A DNA stretch of 53,305 nt from Fibrobacter succinogenes (lineage in GTDB: Bacteria; Fibrobacterota; Fibrobacteria; Fibrobacterales; Fibrobacteraceae): NCBI GenBank assembly GCA_902762795.1, contig CACWPM010000039.1, positions 1 to 53,305 of the forward strand, read 5' to 3'. Below, piece by piece: positions 50,820-53,305 of the stretch (its first letter is position 1; every line of letters begins with the position of its first letter). Made by a program: the position numbers and the translations under genes. The notes beneath the pieces are model-generated. The model ran no database searches. It was not told the origin of the DNA and saw only the letters and a list, made by a program, of their open reading frames with translations.

Positions 50820-53305
50820 TAGAACTCACTCTGCTTGCTGATGAGTTCATAAACGCGGTCAACTTCCGCATCATCGTCCAAGACCTCGGAAAGAGCACGC
50901 TTAATCTTGTTGATTTTCACCGGGCTGTTACGGAAATCGGCTTGCATGCTACTCATGACGGCGTCGTAAATTCTATTTGTCAAATCCTCATCACTTCCGC
51001 AGTTGTCATAAATTGCGCGTTTTGCGGCACTTCCCTTGACAGAGGCCGGATAATCTTCGTTTGCCGCCGAAGAATTCACCTTTTTGGCAAGCTCAATATA
51101 GCGTTCCAGCAACTTCTTGTATTCAATCAAGCCGTTCTTGCGTTCTTCAATCAGCTGATCCAGAATTTCTGACATTTTGTTGTAGTACGCCGGGTTGACA
51201 TTTATCTGGTCAACGATTTTGCGGCGGATGTTATTTTCGATTTTCTCGGCAGCGCTTTGCTGAGCGCGCTTTCTGCCGGCAACTAAATCAAACTTGCAAA
51301 GTTCAATGATATCCAGCAAAGTCGTGTCGTCAAATTCAATAATCTTTGTCGAATCGCCAGCGGCAATGTAATTGTCAATAAGGTGGCGCATGTCGGGTTC
51401 GCAAGCCTTTAAATCAACAAAGTCGCCACTCGCCTGCATAATCACCTGACGCAAATTCACGTAATCATTGGTGCGCTTTTCTTTTTCGTTCCATTCCGCA
51501 TCGGTATAGGGCAAGGACAAAATCTGCGATTTCAGTTCGGCAAACGCACGAGCCAAGCTACTCACTAACGAATAGAAGCGTTCACGCAAGCGGGCAAGCG
51601 CCTCAAATTCTTCCGGATTGCTAAGCCAACTAACGCCTTCTCCACAGAAGAAATGAATGTAATCCGACTCATCCTTGGGCGGCTTTACATCTTCACAAAG
51701 TGTCTCGATTTCTTCAAGAGTCTTGCTAAAATATTTCTCGGCTTCAGTTGCGCGGTCCTTAATCAAACCGTCAACATCGCTTTCGTCGTAGCCTTCGAAT
51801 GCACCCGATGTGTATTTGTTCATACTGTCGGTCACATCGTCGAAAAGTTCCTTGTAGTCGATAATGATACCGAAGGGCTTCGTCTCGTCATCCAAACGGT
51901 TCACGCGGCAAATCGCCTGGAACAGGCCATGATCCTGCATCTTTTTGTCGATATATAGATATGTGCAATGAGGAGCATCAAAACCAGTCAACAGTTTATC
52001 GACTACAATGAGCAACTTCATGTTAGCCGGTTCTTCAACGAATTTGCGTTTGGCTTCCTTTTCAAAAGCTTCCACCTTCTTGTCGATGCGGGAAGTATCG
52101 TCGCCTTCTTCGACTCCGACCATCTTCAGGTAAATCTGGTATTTCCTGAAAGTTTCCGTGTCTTCATCGAGGCTCACCGTATCGGTACGCAGGTCGCCCG
52201 GATTCGGCGTATAAGAAGAAATGATAGCGCATTTCTTAAAACCCAATGATTGGAAAATTTCATAGAAGCGACATGCCGTATAAATGGAATCCGCAACAAG
52301 GATGGCGTTCCCGCGACCTTCCGCCAAACGGGCATCCTTTGCAAAATCAAGAATGATATCGTTCGCAATCGCTTTCAGGCGGTCGTAAGACGAATAAACC
52401 GTGCGCATATTCGCCCAGCGGGCCTTCAGCTTCGCCTTCGCGACAGGCGTCATGCCACGCGTTTTCAGTTCAAACCATTCATCAATCTTTTCACGGGACC
52501 GGAGATCTTGCGGAACATCACGGCCTTCGTAACGCAAGTCAAGAATCACGTGGTCGCGCACACCTTCATCAAATTTGTATGTATGGATGTAGCTTCCGAA
52601 AACTTCCAGACTCGTCTTCTTGTCTTTTTTCAAAAGCGGCGTGCCGGTAAAGCCCACGAAAATCGCCTTAGGCATCAAAGCCGTCATCGCCTTGTGCAAC
52701 TTGCCCGATTGCGTACGGTGGCACTCATCCACGAATACGACGAAATCACCTTTCACGCTAAAGTTCGGCGGCAACGAATCCTTGATTTCTTTCAAGAACT
52801 TCTCGTAATCGCCGTCAGTAACTTCACCGCCACGGCGTCCGAACTTGTGAACCAGCGAACAAATGATAGAACCTTCGGTAGAATTCAAGCGGTCCAGCAA
52901 ATCGCGACCGCTCTTGGTGCGAATAATCTTTTCTTCTACACCCGTAAACAGTTGCTCAATCTGGTCGTCAAGTTCATCGCGATCAGTGACAATCAAAATC
53001 CTGCGGCTCGGGTTGTTCAGCAACAACCGCTTTGCAAGCCAAACCATCGTGAGCGACTTTCCGGAACCCTGCGTGTGCCATACAATACCGCCCTTCTTTT
53101 GCGTGGTAATCCTGTTGTACGTGCGGTGAATTGCGTAATACTGATTGTAGCGGCAGACCTTCTTTACACCATTATCAAAAATGATAAAGTTATGAATCAA
53201 GTCTAGGAAGCGGACCTTGTTGAACAGCGAATAAAGACTCTCGAAGAGAACGCCGTCAAACGACGAACTCTTATCATCGATAATCAAATCGTTGTCGTCC
53301 AGTTC
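50819..53305 (-). CDS. hsdR: Type I restriction endonuclease subunit R, N-terminus outside the window
   Basis: 829 codons, open to the window edge (begins ELDDNDLIIDDKSSSFDGVL in frame), so the N-terminal nuclease domain is missing and the ATG is further upstream. The visible part is the motor: IVWHTQGSGKSLTMVWLAKR (Walker A), VVFVDECHRTQSGK (DEAD-type Walker B, DECH), IFVGFTGTPLL (motif III), and the second RecA-like domain with LLIVVDKLLTGFDAP and AICRVNRLDDETK. The C-terminal helical region (about 560-829) binds the methylase complex. HsdR cuts DNA after ATP-driven translocation when HsdMS finds an unmethylated site. hsdM and hsdS must lie outside the window. Confidence 0.92.
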   Translation of the reverse strand, partial: ELDDNDLIIDDKSSSFDGVLFESLYSLFNKVRFLDLIHNFIIFDNGVKKVCRYNQYYAIHRTYNRITTQKKGGIVWHTQGSGKSLTMVWLAKRLLLNNPSRRILIVTDRDELDDQIEQLFTGVEEKIIRTKSGRDLLDRLNSTEGSIICSLVHKFGRRGGEVTDGDYEKFLKEIKDSLPPNFSVKGDFVVFVDECHRTQSGKLHKAMTALMPKAIFVGFTGTPLLKKDKKTSLEVFGSYIHTYKFDEGVRDHVILDLRYEGRDVPQDLRSREKIDEWFELKTRGMTPVAKAKLKARWANMRTVYSSYDRLKAIANDIILDFAKDARLAEGRGNAILVADSIYTACRFYEIFQSLGFKKCAIISSYTPNPGDLRTDTVSLDEDTETFRKYQIYLKMVGVEEGDDTSRIDKKVEAFEKEAKRKFVEEPANMKLLIVVDKLLTGFDAPHCTYLYIDKKMQDHGLFQAICRVNRLDDETKPFGIIIDYKELFDDVTDSMNKYTSGAFEGYDESDVDGLIKDRATEAEKYFSKTLEEIETLCEDVKPPKDESDYIHFFCGEGVSWLSNPEEFEALARLRERFYSLVSSLARAFAELKSQILSLPYTDAEWNEKEKRTNDYVNLRQVIMQASGDFVDLKACEPDMRHLIDNYIAAGDSTKIIEFDDTTLLDIIELCKFDLVAGRKRAQQSAAEKIENNIRRKIVDQINVNPAYYNKMSEILDQLIEERKNGLIEYKKLLERYIELAKKVNSSAANEDYPASVKGSAAKRAIYDNCGSDEDLTNRIYDAVMSSMQADFRNSPVKINKIKRALSEVLDDDAEVDRVYELISKQSEF

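Overview
The window is a piece of a bacterial chromosome that fits Fibrobacter (phylum Fibrobacterota). The signs are poly-Ser linkers in exported proteins, a secreted protein with a C-terminal type IX-like sorting domain, many TATATT -10 boxes, short dispersed intergenic repeats, and a Gram-negative envelope gene set (LptA/B/C, MCE protein). The organism name is inferred from sequence style only; no search was run.

Layout. 1-1945 (minus): start of a peptide/oligopeptide ABC importer (lipoprotein binding protein, then permease, cut by the window edge). 2195-2876 (plus): a compact type III toxin-antitoxin locus (promoter, two 51-nt antitoxin RNA repeats, leaky terminator, ToxN-superfamily toxin). 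2882-4765: uvrC. 5013-6515: a coiled-coil ZapB-like repeat protein, zapA and a candidate 6S RNA. 6540-8277: serine hydrolase and a DksA/TraR zinc-finger protein. 8710-15722 (minus): an envelope/regulation cluster lptC-lptA-lptB-rpoN-hpf-hprK-mce with overlapping or closely spaced genes except before hpf.

15723-20021 is an accessory stretch: two antitoxin-like small ORFs, a DUF3800 gene behind a structured leader RNA that ends in a terminator, DUF2971, DUF2513, a zinc-ribbon membrane protein, an unassigned structured RNA with its own promoter, and an internally deleted antitoxin-like remnant. 20022-31841 returns to housekeeping genes: indolepyruvate oxidoreductase (iorA without its usual Fe-S tail, iorB), a flavodiiron protein, a membrane diguanylate cyclase, tRNA-Ser(GCU), a large class A PBP and a lipoprotein; a TSUP transporter follows by overlap. 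32728-34689: secreted Ig-like/poly-Ser protein. 34858-36999: GIY-YIG protein, a block of tandem repeats, nhaA. 37087-43906: two adjacent hybrid histidine kinases. 44050-53305: PRPP synthetase, an ATPase_2-type P-loop ATPase, a Cas6 C-terminal remnant next to an orphan promoter with a palindromic spacer, enolase, a GntR-type regulator with two winged helices, a YgjP-like metalloprotease and type I restriction subunit HsdR (cut by the window edge).

The most interesting material is RNA-linked: the type III TA system, the DUF3800 gene behind an RNA/terminator leader of similar layout, and the unassigned RNA at about 19020-19164. No CRISPR array, insertion sequence or rRNA gene was seen.
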